A stretch of DNA of 64,000 nt, taken from NCBI RefSeq assembly GCF_006716185.1, contig NZ_VFOP01000001.1, positions 558,001 to 622,000 of the forward strand. The letters are read 5' to 3'. This DNA comes from Ornithinicoccus hortensis (GTDB lineage Bacteria; Actinomycetota; Actinomycetes; Actinomycetales; Dermatophilaceae). The translations under genes and the position numbers were made by a program. Below the pieces are notes generated by a model that was given only the letters and a program-made list of their open reading frames with translations, was not told the origin of the DNA and searched no databases. Every line of letters starts with the position of its first letter. Within the stretch, counting starts at the first letter, position 1. Of the stretch, positions 44,907 to 54,012 are shown piece by piece.

Positions 44907-45803
44907 TCAGGGGAGGCGGAAGACGGCGCTGTGGTCAAGGTCACCGTCACCGCGGTCGGACAGCTGTCGGTAGAGCTGCTCGGTGACCTCGGTGACCGGC
45001 AGGCTGACCCCCAGGTCCTGGGCGGCCGCGAGCCCGAAGCCCAGGTCCTTGAGTTGGTTGTCCACGCTTCCGCCACCGGAGTAGTCGCCGCTGAGCCAGT
45101 GCCGGCGCTTCTGTCGCAACGCCTCGGACCCGGCGAGGCCACCGTCCAGGACATCGAGGACGTCCGCGAGGTCGAGGCCGCCGGCCTGGGCAAGCCGCAG
45201 CGCCTCGGACAGCCCGGACAAGGTCGCGCCGACGATGATCTGGTTGCAGGACTTGGCCAGTTCTCCCGAGCCGACCGGGCCCAGGTGCCGCACGGTCTTC
45301 CCCATGACGGACAACACGGCCTCGACGGTCGCGAAGTCGTCGTCGGCGGCCCCGACCATGATGCTCAGCCGACGTTCCTGCGCCCCGAGCGGACCCCCGC
45401 TCACTGGGGCGTCGACGAGCCGGATTCCCTGCTCGGCGAGCTCACCGGCCCATTCCCGCACCTCCACCGGGCTGACCGTGCTGGTCACCACCAGCACCGG
45501 CTCCGGCGCGTCCGCCGGCCGGCCGGCCCAACCGCTGAGCAGGCCGTCCGGCCGATGCACGACGTCCCGGATCTGCGGCAGATCGTGCAGCATGGCGATC
45601 ACGATGTCGGCGGCGGCGTCGGCGGGACAGTGGGCTACTCGCACGGTCGGTATGTCGTGGGCCAGGTCGTGCGCCTTGCCGGCCGTGCGGTTCCACACGG
45701 TGAGGTCGAAACCCGCGTCGGCGAGGGACCCGGCCATCGGCATCCCCATCGGCCCCAGCCCGACGAACCCGACGCTGGGCTCCGCGGCGCCTGCAACGGT
45801 CAT
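44907..45803 (-). CDS. NAD(P)-dependent beta-hydroxyacid dehydrogenase family protein
   Basis: The 298-residue protein is of the 3-hydroxyisobutyrate dehydrogenase family. The dinucleotide site is VGFVGLGPMGMPMAGSL (about residues 11-27). The substrate motif is DAPVSGGPLGA, and the catalytic Lys lies in GSGELAKSCNQ. The exact substrate (hydroxyisobutyrate, tartronate semialdehyde or an imine) cannot be told. The ATG overlaps the upstream stop by four bases. Confidence 0.88.
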   Translation of the reverse strand: MTVAGAAEPSVGFVGLGPMGMPMAGSLADAGFDLTVWNRTAGKAHDLAHDIPTVRVAHCPADAAADIVIAMLHDLPQIRDVVHRPDGLLSGWAGRPADAPEPVLVVTSTVSPVEVREWAGELAEQGIRLVDAPVSGGPLGAQERRLSIMVGAADDDFATVEAVLSVMGKTVRHLGPVGSGELAKSCNQIIVGATLSGLSEALRLAQAGGLDLADVLDVLDGGLAGSEALRQKRRHWLSGDYSGGGSVDNQLKDLGFGLAAAQDLGVSLPVTEVTEQLYRQLSDRGDGDLDHSAVFRLP

Positions 45804-46117
45804 CCGTTCCGTCCTTCGTTCGGTGCCGTTGCGGTCCCCGGCACCCCGCGGGCGTCGACATACACCCCGTGCAGGTCGTCGATCTTGCGGACCGCCCGCA
45901 CGACGCCGACGGCCAGGCACCACAGGCCGATGATCCCGCAGCACGCGGCGAGCACGAGCACGGTGCTCGAGGCCGTGCCGGCACCGCCGTCCTGCAGCAC
46001 CATCCCGCCGCTGTAGAGCCACAGCAGATAGGCCATGATCAACAGGATCAGCCCGTTGCGGACAGGTTGTGCGGCAGAGGGGGCGTGCGGGCTCCGGGGC
46101 GCCTCGGCAGGGGTCAT
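45800..46117 (-). CDS. Small membrane protein, unknown function
   Basis: This 105-residue protein has two helices (GLILLIMAYLLWLYSGGM, near residues 22-39, and VLVLAACCGIIGLWCLAVGVV, near 53-73) and a hydrophilic C-terminus. I recognise no family. It overlaps the dehydrogenase start by four bases, so they share an operon. It is divergent from the DEAD-box helicase gene. Confidence 0.7.
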   Translation of the reverse strand: MTPAEAPRSPHAPSAAQPVRNGLILLIMAYLLWLYSGGMVLQDGGAGTASSTVLVLAACCGIIGLWCLAVGVVRAVRKIDDLHGVYVDARGVPGTATAPNEGRNG

Positions 46118-46142
46118 GGCGGGAACAGTAGTCGCAGTGCCG

Positions 46143-46185
46143 TAGACTGGTGGGTAGCAGCCCGTTCCGTCTTGCCACGGGCTGC
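46143..46185 (+). promoter_or_regulatory. DEAD-box helicase leader: -10 element and hairpin
   Basis: TAGACT (46143-46148) is a likely -10 element. It is followed by GCAGCCCGT (46157-46165) and ACGGGCTGC (46177-46185), a perfect 9-base-pair hairpin with an 11-base loop. The inferred leader from there to the start at 46301 is about 145 bases, long enough for cold-shock-like regulation. Confidence 0.5.
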
Positions 46186-46300
46186 CTGGCGATGCGATCC
46201 CCGGTCCGACCGGATGTCATGAGTCGCGCGGCCGTTCCCACAGCAGTGGACGGGCCAACGCGCCGGGCGGGACACATCACCAGCAATACGGAGAAACTCC

Positions 46301-47866
46301 TTGTCTCAGGACACCTTCGCGCGCCTTGGCGTGCCCGCCCCGCTGTGCGCCGTACTCGACGCCCGCGGGATCACCATCCCCACCCCGATCCAGGCGGCGA
46401 CGTTGCCGGACTCCCTCGCCGGACGCGATGTGCTCGGCCGCGGCCGCACCGGCTCGGGCAAGTCCTACGCCTTCCTGCTGCCGATCGTGACCAGGTTGGC
46501 CGCCTCCGGCAACCCGCGCCGTCCCAAGCGGCCGCGCGCCTTGATCCTGGCCCCGACCCGGGAGCTCGTGGGTCAGCTCGAGACCGCGCTCGCCCCCCTG
46601 GCGAAGGCCAGCGGCCTCACCTCGATGACCGTCTTCGGCGGCGTCAACCAGAACCCGCAGGTCCGCGCGCTCGCCGCTGGCGTCGACGTGATGGTCGCCT
46701 GCCCGGGCCGGCTCGAGGACCTGATCGGCCAGGGCCACGCCAGCCTCGACTCGGTCGAGATCACCGTGCTCGACGAGGCGGACCACATGGCCGACCTGGG
46801 CTTCCTGCCGGGCGTGAAGCGCCTGTTGGACCGCACCCCCTCGAGCGGGCAGCGGATGCTCTTCTCGGCCACCCTGGACTCCGGGGTCAACGTGCTGGTC
46901 AAGCGCTACCTGAGCAAGCCCGTCACGCACGAGGCCGACTCGCCGCAGTCGCCGGTGGCCACCATGTCCCACCACGTCCTGCACGTCACGGCCGACGCGC
47001 ACCTGCCGGTCCTGCTCGATCTCACCGCGGCCCCGGGCCGGTCGGTGGTGTTCACCCGTACCAAGCACCGCGCCAAGAAGCTGGCCCGCCAGCTCAACGC
47101 CAACGGCGTGCCGGCCGTCGAGCTGCACGGGAACCTGAGCCAGAACGCGCGCACCCGGACAATGGACGCCTTCCACAGCGGCGCCGCGCAGACCCTGGTC
47201 GCGACCGACATCGCGGCCCGGGGGATCCACGTCGACGACGTCGGGCTGGTCATCCACGCCGACCCGCCGGTCGAGCACAAGGCGTACCTGCACCGCTCGG
47301 GCCGGACCGCCCGCGCCGGCAACTCCGGCACCGTGGTCACCCTGATGACCGACGAGCAGGTCCGCGACGTGCGCGACCTGACCCGCAAGGCGGGCATCAA
47401 GGCCACCACGACCCGGGTGGACCGGTCCCACCCGCTGCTGGCCGAGCTCGCCCCCGGGGAGCGTGAGTTCAGCGGTGCGTATGTCGCGCCGGTGCCCGCG
47501 GGCAGTAACGGCAACGGCACCGGCAGCGGTGCTGGCGGCGGTGCCGGGAACGGTCAGCGCGGCGGGAAGCCCCGCGGCGGGCAGAACCGGAACGGGCAGC
47601 GTCGCCAGGGCCAGGGCGGCCAGGGTGGTCGCGATGGCAATGCCCGCGGGCAGGGCGGTCGCAGCCAGGGCTCCCGTGGCCAGGGTGGTCGCGATGGGAA
47701 CGCGCGCGGCCAGGGTGCTCGTGGCCAGGGCGGCGCGGGTGGTGCCCGGTCCGGTGGCTCCCGCTCGTCGGGTTCGCGCCGCGGTTCGGGTGGGTCCGCT
47801 CCGGTCTACTCCACCAGTTCGGGTGGTGCGGCGAACTTCTCGCGCAACACCCGCGCGGGTCGCTGA
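46301..47866 (+). CDS. DEAD-box RNA helicase with RGG-rich tail
   Basis: This 521-residue RNA helicase has Q motif ITIPTPIQAATLP, Walker A GRTGSGKS near residues 47-54, APTREL, DEAD near 158 (VLDEADHM), SATL, and HRSGRTARAG. After residue 395 or so the tail is nearly all Gly/Arg/Gln/Asn/Ser, with repeats such as GGRDGNARGQGGR that should bind RNA or promote condensates. The start codon is TTG at 46301 with GGAG 8-10 bases upstream. It remodels RNA, probably ribosomal or cold-stalled mRNA. Confidence 0.94.
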   Translation: MSQDTFARLGVPAPLCAVLDARGITIPTPIQAATLPDSLAGRDVLGRGRTGSGKSYAFLLPIVTRLAASGNPRRPKRPRALILAPTRELVGQLETALAPLAKASGLTSMTVFGGVNQNPQVRALAAGVDVMVACPGRLEDLIGQGHASLDSVEITVLDEADHMADLGFLPGVKRLLDRTPSSGQRMLFSATLDSGVNVLVKRYLSKPVTHEADSPQSPVATMSHHVLHVTADAHLPVLLDLTAAPGRSVVFTRTKHRAKKLARQLNANGVPAVELHGNLSQNARTRTMDAFHSGAAQTLVATDIAARGIHVDDVGLVIHADPPVEHKAYLHRSGRTARAGNSGTVVTLMTDEQVRDVRDLTRKAGIKATTTRVDRSHPLLAELAPGEREFSGAYVAPVPAGSNGNGTGSGAGGGAGNGQRGGKPRGGQNRNGQRRQGQGGQGGRDGNARGQGGRSQGSRGQGGRDGNARGQGARGQGGAGGARSGGSRSSGSRRGSGGSAPVYSTSSGGAANFSRNTRAGR

Positions 47867-48057
47867 CCGCCGCGCCACGCGCGTCGTCGAACGTCTCACG
47901 AGGCTTCCGGGACAACTTCCATTCGTCTCGGGGTTGCTCTTAGGTCTGGACCGAGTCACCAGCGGGCTATAACCTCCCCAGCAGGTCGTTGCCCCGATGG
48001 GTGGCTGCCTGGAGTCCCCGTGTTGCCCGGTCCCGGGCAAAAACAAAGGAGTTTCTC

Positions 48058-50778
48058 GTGACATCCACCAACCGACGGCTCCGACGCGGCGGTATCGCCG
48101 CAGCGGCTGCCGTAACGCTGGTCGCCAGCGGATCGGGCATGGCCTTCTCGACCTCTGATGGTTCGACGGTCCCTGCCGGTTCGCTCGGCGCCCTCGTCTC
48201 TGCCGTGGCGGCCGGGTTGCCCGCCGACGTCACCCCGGCCAGCGAGACCGCCGACCGGATCGGCGGCAAGAACCGCTACGAGACCGCGGCCAACGTCGCA
48301 GCGGCCTTCGACGGCAGCACCACCCACGTGAACATCGCCACCGGTCAGAACTATGCAGACGCCCTGACCGCCGGCATCTACGAGAACCCCGACGTGGCCG
48401 CCCAGGACCTCGCGGCCTCGCCCACGCTCCTCACCCGCAAGGACGCGCTGCCGCCCGAGACGATCGCCGCGCTGGAGGCCGCCGCACCCGACACGATCCG
48501 GATCATCGGTGGCACGGAGGCCGTGTCGTCCGACGTCGAGACCGAGCTGGAGCAGTACGGCGAGGTCGAGCGGATCTCCGGTGCGGACCGCTACGAGACC
48601 GCGGCCCTGCTCGCCGCCGGCTACCCGACCGGGCTGCCGACGGTCTACCTCGCGACCGGACAGAACTTCCCGGACGCCCTGACCGGCGCCGCGCTCGCGG
48701 ACAGCCAGGGTGCCCCGGTGCTGCTGACCCGCGCGGGCGAGCTTCCCGAGTCCACCGCGGACGCGCTCGAGGCCCTGGCGCCCGAGTCGGTCGTGGTCTT
48801 CGGCGGCAGCGCCGCGGTGAGCGACGACGTGCTCGCCGCGGTCACCGAGATCGTCCCGGACACCTCGCGGATGTCCGGCGCGGACCGTTACGGCACGGCC
48901 GCGGCGATCGCGGCCCAGTTCCCCAAGGACGTGGACACGGCATACCTGGCCACCAGCCTTGACTTCCCGGACGCGCTGACCGGTGCCCACCTGGCCGGCT
49001 CCCAGTCCGTCCCGGTCCTGCTGAGCCGCCCCGAGGCGCTGAACCCGACCACCGTCGAGGCGCTGACCGGGCTGTCCCCGCAGGGAGTCACCCTGCTGGG
49101 CGGCACGGCTGCCCTGAGCGATGCCGTGGAGACCTCGATCAACGCGGCGCTGCCCGCCTGGTTCGACTCGCTGCACGTGCAGCTGCTGTCGTTCAACGAC
49201 TTCCACGGTCACCTCGAGGCCGAGGACGCCACGCTGAGCGAGGTCCAGGACCCCGAGCAGAACATCGTCGGCGGGGTGGAGTACCTGTCCACCACGCTGG
49301 CCAACCTCCGGACCGGCTACCAGGACGGGCACAGCCTGACGGTCGCCGCGGGTGACCTGATCGGTGGCTCGACCTTCCTGTCCGGCATGTTCCACGACGA
49401 GCCCACGGTCGAGGCGCTCAGCGCGGTCGGCCTGGACATCAGCAGCGTCGGCAACCACGAGTTCGACGAGGGCACCGACGAGCTGATCCGGATGCAGGAG
49501 GGTGGCTGCCACCCGGTGGACGGCTGCTACTTCGACGGCCAGGAGTACCCGGGCGCCGAGTTCAACTGGCTGACGGCCAATGTGGTCGACAAGGAGACCG
49601 GGGAGCCGCTGCTGGCCGCCACGGAGGTCCGTGAGGTCGATGGCGTCAAGGTCGGCTTCATCGGGATGACCCTGGAGGCCACCCCGACCCTGGTCAGCCC
49701 CGGTGGCGTCTCCACGGTCAACTTCCTGGACGAGGTCGAGACCGCCAACGCCGAGGCCGCCCAGCTGCAGGACGAGGGCGTGGAGGCGATCGTCGTGCTG
49801 CTGCACGAGGGCGGCTACCAGGCCGGCACCTACCAGGACTGCGAGGGCCCGTCCGGCCCGATCGTGGAGATCGCCGAGAACTTCGACCCGGCCATCGACA
49901 TGGTCATCACCGGGCACACCCACCAGCCCTACATCTGCAACATCCCCGACCCGGACGGCAACACCCGGATGGTGACCAGCGCCGCGCAGTACGGCTACGT
50001 CGTCACCGGCACTGACCTGGTCGTCAGCCGGGACACCGGCGACGTCGTCCGTGAGGCCGTGGACTCGCAGAACCACCTGGTCCTCCAGGAGGAGGCCGAC
50101 GCGGCCATCACCGCGCTGCTCGCTCCCTGGCAGGACCTGTCCGAGCAGGTCGCGGGCCAGGTCGTGGGCACCATCACCGAGGACATCACCGGCGACGCCA
50201 GTGGTGACCGTGGCATCGAGACCCCGATGGCCAACCTGGTCGCGGACTCCATCCTCTGGGGCACCAGCGCCCCCGAGGACGGCGGCGCGCAGATCTCGTT
50301 CATGAACGTCGGCGGTGTCCGCGCGAGCTTCATCTACGACCAGGTGAGCAACGGCGAGCAGCCGGGTGAGATCACCTACGAGGAGAGCTACAACGTCGCG
50401 CCGTTCGGCAACCTGCTGGTGTCGATCGACATGACCGGCGACCAGATCGAGCGCGTGCTCGAGCAGCAGTTCGTCCCGGACCGCGGGCGCCAGTACCTGG
50501 CTCTCGGCGTCTCGGAGGGCTTCACCTACACCTGGGACGACAGCCAGCCGGAGGGCGAGAAGGTCAGCAACATGCAGCTCAACGGTGTCCCGCTGGAGGC
50601 GGATGAGACCTACCGGGTCTCGACGCTGAACTTCCTCCAGGAGGGCGGTGATGACTTCACCGTCTTCACCGAGGGCACCAACCTGGTCGGTGGTCCGGAG
50701 GACCTGCAGAACCTGGTCGACTACCTGGGTGCCAACCCGGGTCTGTCCGCGCCGGGCGACCGGGTCGACGGTCTGTGA
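48058..50778 (+). CDS. Secreted 5'-nucleotidase/metallophosphatase with three CWB2 repeats
   Basis: This 906-residue secreted protein has a signal sequence (about residues 1-40). Three cell-wall-binding-2 repeats follow (about 65-370), each with an R-x-x-G-x-x-R-Y-x-T-A and an F-P-D-A-L-T motif. The metallophosphatase domain has LSFNDFHGHLE near 377, GNHEFDEG near 464 and ITGHTHQPY near 617. The 5'-nucleotidase C-terminal domain (about 720-880) ends it. It probably stays on the cell wall and releases phosphate from nucleotides outside the cell. The GTG at 48058 has a strong AAAGGAG site. Confidence 0.93.
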   Translation: MTSTNRRLRRGGIAAAAAVTLVASGSGMAFSTSDGSTVPAGSLGALVSAVAAGLPADVTPASETADRIGGKNRYETAANVAAAFDGSTTHVNIATGQNYADALTAGIYENPDVAAQDLAASPTLLTRKDALPPETIAALEAAAPDTIRIIGGTEAVSSDVETELEQYGEVERISGADRYETAALLAAGYPTGLPTVYLATGQNFPDALTGAALADSQGAPVLLTRAGELPESTADALEALAPESVVVFGGSAAVSDDVLAAVTEIVPDTSRMSGADRYGTAAAIAAQFPKDVDTAYLATSLDFPDALTGAHLAGSQSVPVLLSRPEALNPTTVEALTGLSPQGVTLLGGTAALSDAVETSINAALPAWFDSLHVQLLSFNDFHGHLEAEDATLSEVQDPEQNIVGGVEYLSTTLANLRTGYQDGHSLTVAAGDLIGGSTFLSGMFHDEPTVEALSAVGLDISSVGNHEFDEGTDELIRMQEGGCHPVDGCYFDGQEYPGAEFNWLTANVVDKETGEPLLAATEVREVDGVKVGFIGMTLEATPTLVSPGGVSTVNFLDEVETANAEAAQLQDEGVEAIVVLLHEGGYQAGTYQDCEGPSGPIVEIAENFDPAIDMVITGHTHQPYICNIPDPDGNTRMVTSAAQYGYVVTGTDLVVSRDTGDVVREAVDSQNHLVLQEEADAAITALLAPWQDLSEQVAGQVVGTITEDITGDASGDRGIETPMANLVADSILWGTSAPEDGGAQISFMNVGGVRASFIYDQVSNGEQPGEITYEESYNVAPFGNLLVSIDMTGDQIERVLEQQFVPDRGRQYLALGVSEGFTYTWDDSQPEGEKVSNMQLNGVPLEADETYRVSTLNFLQEGGDDFTVFTEGTNLVGGPEDLQNLVDYLGANPGLSAPGDRVDGL

Positions 50779-50800
50779 CCGGCTGACTCCGCACGACGAC

Positions 50801-50838
50801 GGGGGCCGCATCCGGGGATCTTCCCCGGGTGCGGCCCC
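50801..50838 (+). terminator. Strong hairpin terminator after CWB2-nucleotidase
   Basis: GGGGCCGCATCCGGGGA (50802-50818) and TCCCCGGGTGCGGCCCC (50822-50838) form a 17-base-pair stem with one G-U and a three-base loop. It begins 23 bases after the stop codon. Confidence 0.85.
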
Positions 50839-50872
50839 GCCGCATGTCCGGGGTGGCTGCCAGACTCCAGGT

Positions 50873-51340
50873 ATGTCACGGACCATCGCCACCACAACCA
50901 CCGTCGACCTGCAGGGGCTGCTGGACTTCGTCCGGCCGCGGCACCAGATGCTGCTGATCACCACCCGGGCCGACGGCCGTCCCCAGGCCTCCCCGGTGAG
51001 CGGGGGTGTCGACGCGGAGGGCCGGCTGGTCATCGCGACCTATCCGGAGCGGGCCAAGACGGCGAATGCCCGCCGCAACCCGCAGGTCAGCGTGGTGGTG
51101 CTGTCGGACGACTTCGGCCAGGCCTGGGTGCAGGTCGACGGCAGCTGCGAGGTGCTCGATCTTCCGGCGGCGCTCGAGCCGCTGGTCGAGTACTTCAGGT
51201 CGATCTCCGGGGAGCACCCCGACTGGGAGGAGTACCGGCAGGCGATGCGGGACCAGGGCAAGTCGCTGCTCCGGGTCACCCCCACGTCGTGGGGGCCGAT
51301 CGCCACCGGGGGGTTCCCCGCCCGCCTCGCCGACGACTGA
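50873..51340 (+). CDS. PPOX class F420-dependent oxidoreductase
   Basis: This 155-residue split-barrel protein has LLITTRADGRPQASPVSGG, VIATYPERAKTANARRNPQ and W-V-Q-V-D-G-S. It resembles F420H2-dependent oxidoreductases common in actinobacteria. The substrate is unknown. It lies between two CWB2 genes without clear linkage. The ATG at 50873 has GGTAT before it and no strong ribosome site. Confidence 0.85.
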   Translation: MSRTIATTTTVDLQGLLDFVRPRHQMLLITTRADGRPQASPVSGGVDAEGRLVIATYPERAKTANARRNPQVSVVVLSDDFGQAWVQVDGSCEVLDLPAALEPLVEYFRSISGEHPDWEEYRQAMRDQGKSLLRVTPTSWGPIATGGFPARLADD

Positions 51341-51404
51341 CGCGGGGCGGCAGCCGGGTCACCGGATGCCGCCCCGCGTGGGCGCTGCGCGGAGCCGCGC
51401 TGGA

Positions 51405-53897
51405 TCAGTCGGTGTAGTCCAGCGCCGCCAGGGCCTGGAGCACCGACTCCTCGATCGCGGTCGTGCCACCCACGACGCTGATTACCGGGGGCTCGAGCCG
51501 CTCCAGCTCCGTGGCGGTGACCGGGGGCAGGTCCGTCGGGCGGGTCAACAGCACCGGCACGTCGGCGCTCGCGGCGACCGCCGCGGCACTGAGCGCATCC
51601 GGCCAGTTGCGGCCGGTGGCCACGAAGGCCCGGTCGCTGGTGTCCGCGTCCTGCGAGAGCTTGACCGCTGTCTCGTAGCGGTCCTTGCCGAAGAGACGCT
51701 CCACGTCCGTGCCGGTAACGGCCTCGATGTCGGCCAGCACGTCGTTGTCGACGGCCGACGTGCCGCCGAGGAGGACGACGTGGGTCGGGTCGAGCCAGTT
51801 CAGCGCCGTCGCGGTCTCGTCCGGCAGCTCGTCCGGCCGCACCAGCAGCACCGGCACGTCCTCGGCGCCGGCCTGGGCGCTCGCGGCGAGGGCGTCGGGG
51901 AAGTCGCGACCGGTCGCGACGTAGACGGTGTCCACGTCATCGAACTCGGCCGCCAGGTTGGCTGCGGTGGCATACCGGTTGGCACCCTGGATCCGGTCCA
52001 CCGACCCGTCGGTGTACTCCTCCAGCTCGGTGGCGACGTCGCCCGAGACGGCCGCCTGGCCACCGACCACGACGATCCGCTCGGGTGCCAGCTCGTCCAG
52101 GGCTGCCGCGGTCTCCTCCGGGAGCTGCTCGGGACGGGTGAGCAGGACGGGCCCGCTCTGCGACCCGGCGAGTGCGGCCGAGGTCAGCGCGTCGGGGAAG
52201 TCGCTCCCGGTCGCCACGTAGACCACGCCGACCCCGGGGCCGAAGGAGTCGAGGGCCGTCGCGGCGGCGGTCCCGTACCGGTTGGCGCCGCGCAGGCGTT
52301 CCACGGTCTCCGGGTGCTCGACCTCCGGCGGCTGCGCGGCCGGGGTGACAGTGATCAGGATCTGGCCCGTGGAGGAGAGCCTGCCGTCGCTGACCGTCAC
52401 CCGGGAGAAGAAGATCCCGTCCCGCTCGCTCTGGTAGGTGAAGTCCGGTCCGGGGCCGGTCAGTTCACCCTTCACCGGGTCCGTCCAGCTCCAGGAGAGG
52501 TCGTCCCCGTCGGGGTCGCTGGCCTCCATGGTGAAGTCGACGGCCTCGCCCTCCTCCACCTGCACCCGGATGTCCTCGACCACGGGCCGGGCGTTCGGGG
52601 GCTCTTCGTCGGAGTCGGCATACGCCACGAAGACGCCGCTGCCCCACTCGACCTGGTCGTCACCGGCCGGGTGCAGACCGCCGCTGAAGGACACGTCGCC
52701 GTGGTTGTTGATCTTGGGGGCGCCGCCGAAGACCGGGCTGGTGTCGTGCTGGCCCAGCTCGCCGGCGCCGAGGTCGGTCTCCACCGGGGTGCCGTCGCCG
52801 GCCACCTTGGTCAGGGTCTGGCCGTCGCTGACGAACACCGCCTGCCCGTCACTGTCGGAGCCGCGGAAGGTGACCTGGCCCTCGTCGTTGATGTCCGGGG
52901 AGAAGTAGGCGAGCTCGGTCAGCCCGTCGTCGCCGACGGCGGCCACCTCGGTGACCGTGCTGCCGTCGATCCGCACCACGACGCGGGCACCGTCGTCGGC
53001 GCGGGTGGCGATGACGGCCGCCTTCCCGTTGTCGCTGAGGCCGAGCGAGTTGTCGAACTTGGAGTAGGGCGACTCGGGGTCCACCTGGGAGGAGCTGAGC
53101 AGGAGGGTGTCCGAGCCGTCGGCCCCGAACGCGCGGATCTGCACCTCGTTGCTGATGTCCTCGACCAGGCCCACCTTCACCGCGATGGTGCCGGCGTCGT
53201 TGGCGCGCGGGGTGTAGAGGAAGCCGTAGGGGCTCGAGGAGTCCAGACCGCGGTCCTGGACGTAGAAGGAGCCCTCGCCGTCCCGGAGCGCCGCGAGGGC
53301 GCGGCCGGCGCCGAAGCTGGCCTGGAAGCCGATGTTGCCGTCCTCGTCGATGCCGGGCGTGGAGTAGGAGTTCGGGAGTACCGGGGAGGTGCTGACCTGG
53401 GACGCCTCGCCCGAGTCGGCGTCGTAGCGGTAGAGCACGTTGTTGACGCCGCCGTCCGCGAGGGTGAAGGCGACGTCGCCGCCGTCGTTGAGCGAGACGT
53501 CGTTGTCGATCTGGTTCGTCGCGCCAGCGCGGTAGACGACCGAGCCCTGCCCGTGGGAGCCCATCCAGATGCCGGGGGCCCCGTCGCTCGGGCTGCCCTC
53601 CGCGGCGACGTACTGGACCCGGAGGGCCACCTCCGCCTCGTCGTTGATGTCCGGCGTGATGCTGTTCCAGCTGCTCCCGGGCGGGAGGTTCCAGCCCTCG
53701 TCGTTGACCAGGAGGTTGCTGCGGACCTGCAGCTCGATGGAGTTGTAGGCATCGGTTGCCTCGTGGTCCGCCGCGGGCTCGGCCTGGGCCAGTGGCACCC
53801 AGCCGACGCCGGTCAGCAGCGCCGCTGAGGCGAGAGTGACGAGTGCGCGCCGCGGAGTGCGGGTGCCGCCTCCGGCGCGCTCGTGAGTGACGGTCAT
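51405..53897 (-). CDS. Secreted protein with beta-propeller-like region, Ig-like domain and three CWB2 repeats
   Basis: This 830-residue secreted protein has a signal sequence (residues 17-40, ending AQAEPAADHEAT). A large region (about 45-420) of repeated D-I-N-D-E-G / G-x-V-x-F motifs, as in calcium-binding propeller-like surface proteins, comes next. A PKD/Ig-like domain (about 425-520) and three CWB2 repeats (about 530-830) complete it. CWB2 anchors it to wall polymers. The N-terminal region is likely a surface sensor or adhesin. The ATG at 53897 has a GAAGGGGAA site. Confidence 0.88.
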   Translation of the reverse strand: MTVTHERAGGGTRTPRRALVTLASAALLTGVGWVPLAQAEPAADHEATDAYNSIELQVRSNLLVNDEGWNLPPGSSWNSITPDINDEAEVALRVQYVAAEGSPSDGAPGIWMGSHGQGSVVYRAGATNQIDNDVSLNDGGDVAFTLADGGVNNVLYRYDADSGEASQVSTSPVLPNSYSTPGIDEDGNIGFQASFGAGRALAALRDGEGSFYVQDRGLDSSSPYGFLYTPRANDAGTIAVKVGLVEDISNEVQIRAFGADGSDTLLLSSSQVDPESPYSKFDNSLGLSDNGKAAVIATRADDGARVVVRIDGSTVTEVAAVGDDGLTELAYFSPDINDEGQVTFRGSDSDGQAVFVSDGQTLTKVAGDGTPVETDLGAGELGQHDTSPVFGGAPKINNHGDVSFSGGLHPAGDDQVEWGSGVFVAYADSDEEPPNARPVVEDIRVQVEEGEAVDFTMEASDPDGDDLSWSWTDPVKGELTGPGPDFTYQSERDGIFFSRVTVSDGRLSSTGQILITVTPAAQPPEVEHPETVERLRGANRYGTAAATALDSFGPGVGVVYVATGSDFPDALTSAALAGSQSGPVLLTRPEQLPEETAAALDELAPERIVVVGGQAAVSGDVATELEEYTDGSVDRIQGANRYATAANLAAEFDDVDTVYVATGRDFPDALAASAQAGAEDVPVLLVRPDELPDETATALNWLDPTHVVLLGGTSAVDNDVLADIEAVTGTDVERLFGKDRYETAVKLSQDADTSDRAFVATGRNWPDALSAAAVAASADVPVLLTRPTDLPPVTATELERLEPPVISVVGGTTAIEESVLQALAALDYTD

Positions 53898-53961
53898 TGG
53901 GCTTTCCCCTTCGCAGCTGCCGGACCCCTGCTGGTCCGGTCCTACAGGACGCTAGGCAACG

Positions 53962-54004
53962 TTGTCATCACTGTCAATAGTGACAAAGTCAGGTTTCTGT
54001 CATG
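53962..54004. promoter_or_regulatory. GTCA-rich divergent operator between CWB2 gene and TrmB-like gene
   Basis: The 115-base gap between the two starts holds GTCA copies beginning 53964, 53973, 53988 and 53999, plus a TGAC at 53981. TCACT (53968-53972) and AGTGA (53979-53983) form an inverted repeat around GTCAAT. The region is AT-richer than its surroundings. Confidence 0.55.
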
Positions 54005-54012
54005 ATGTGCCC

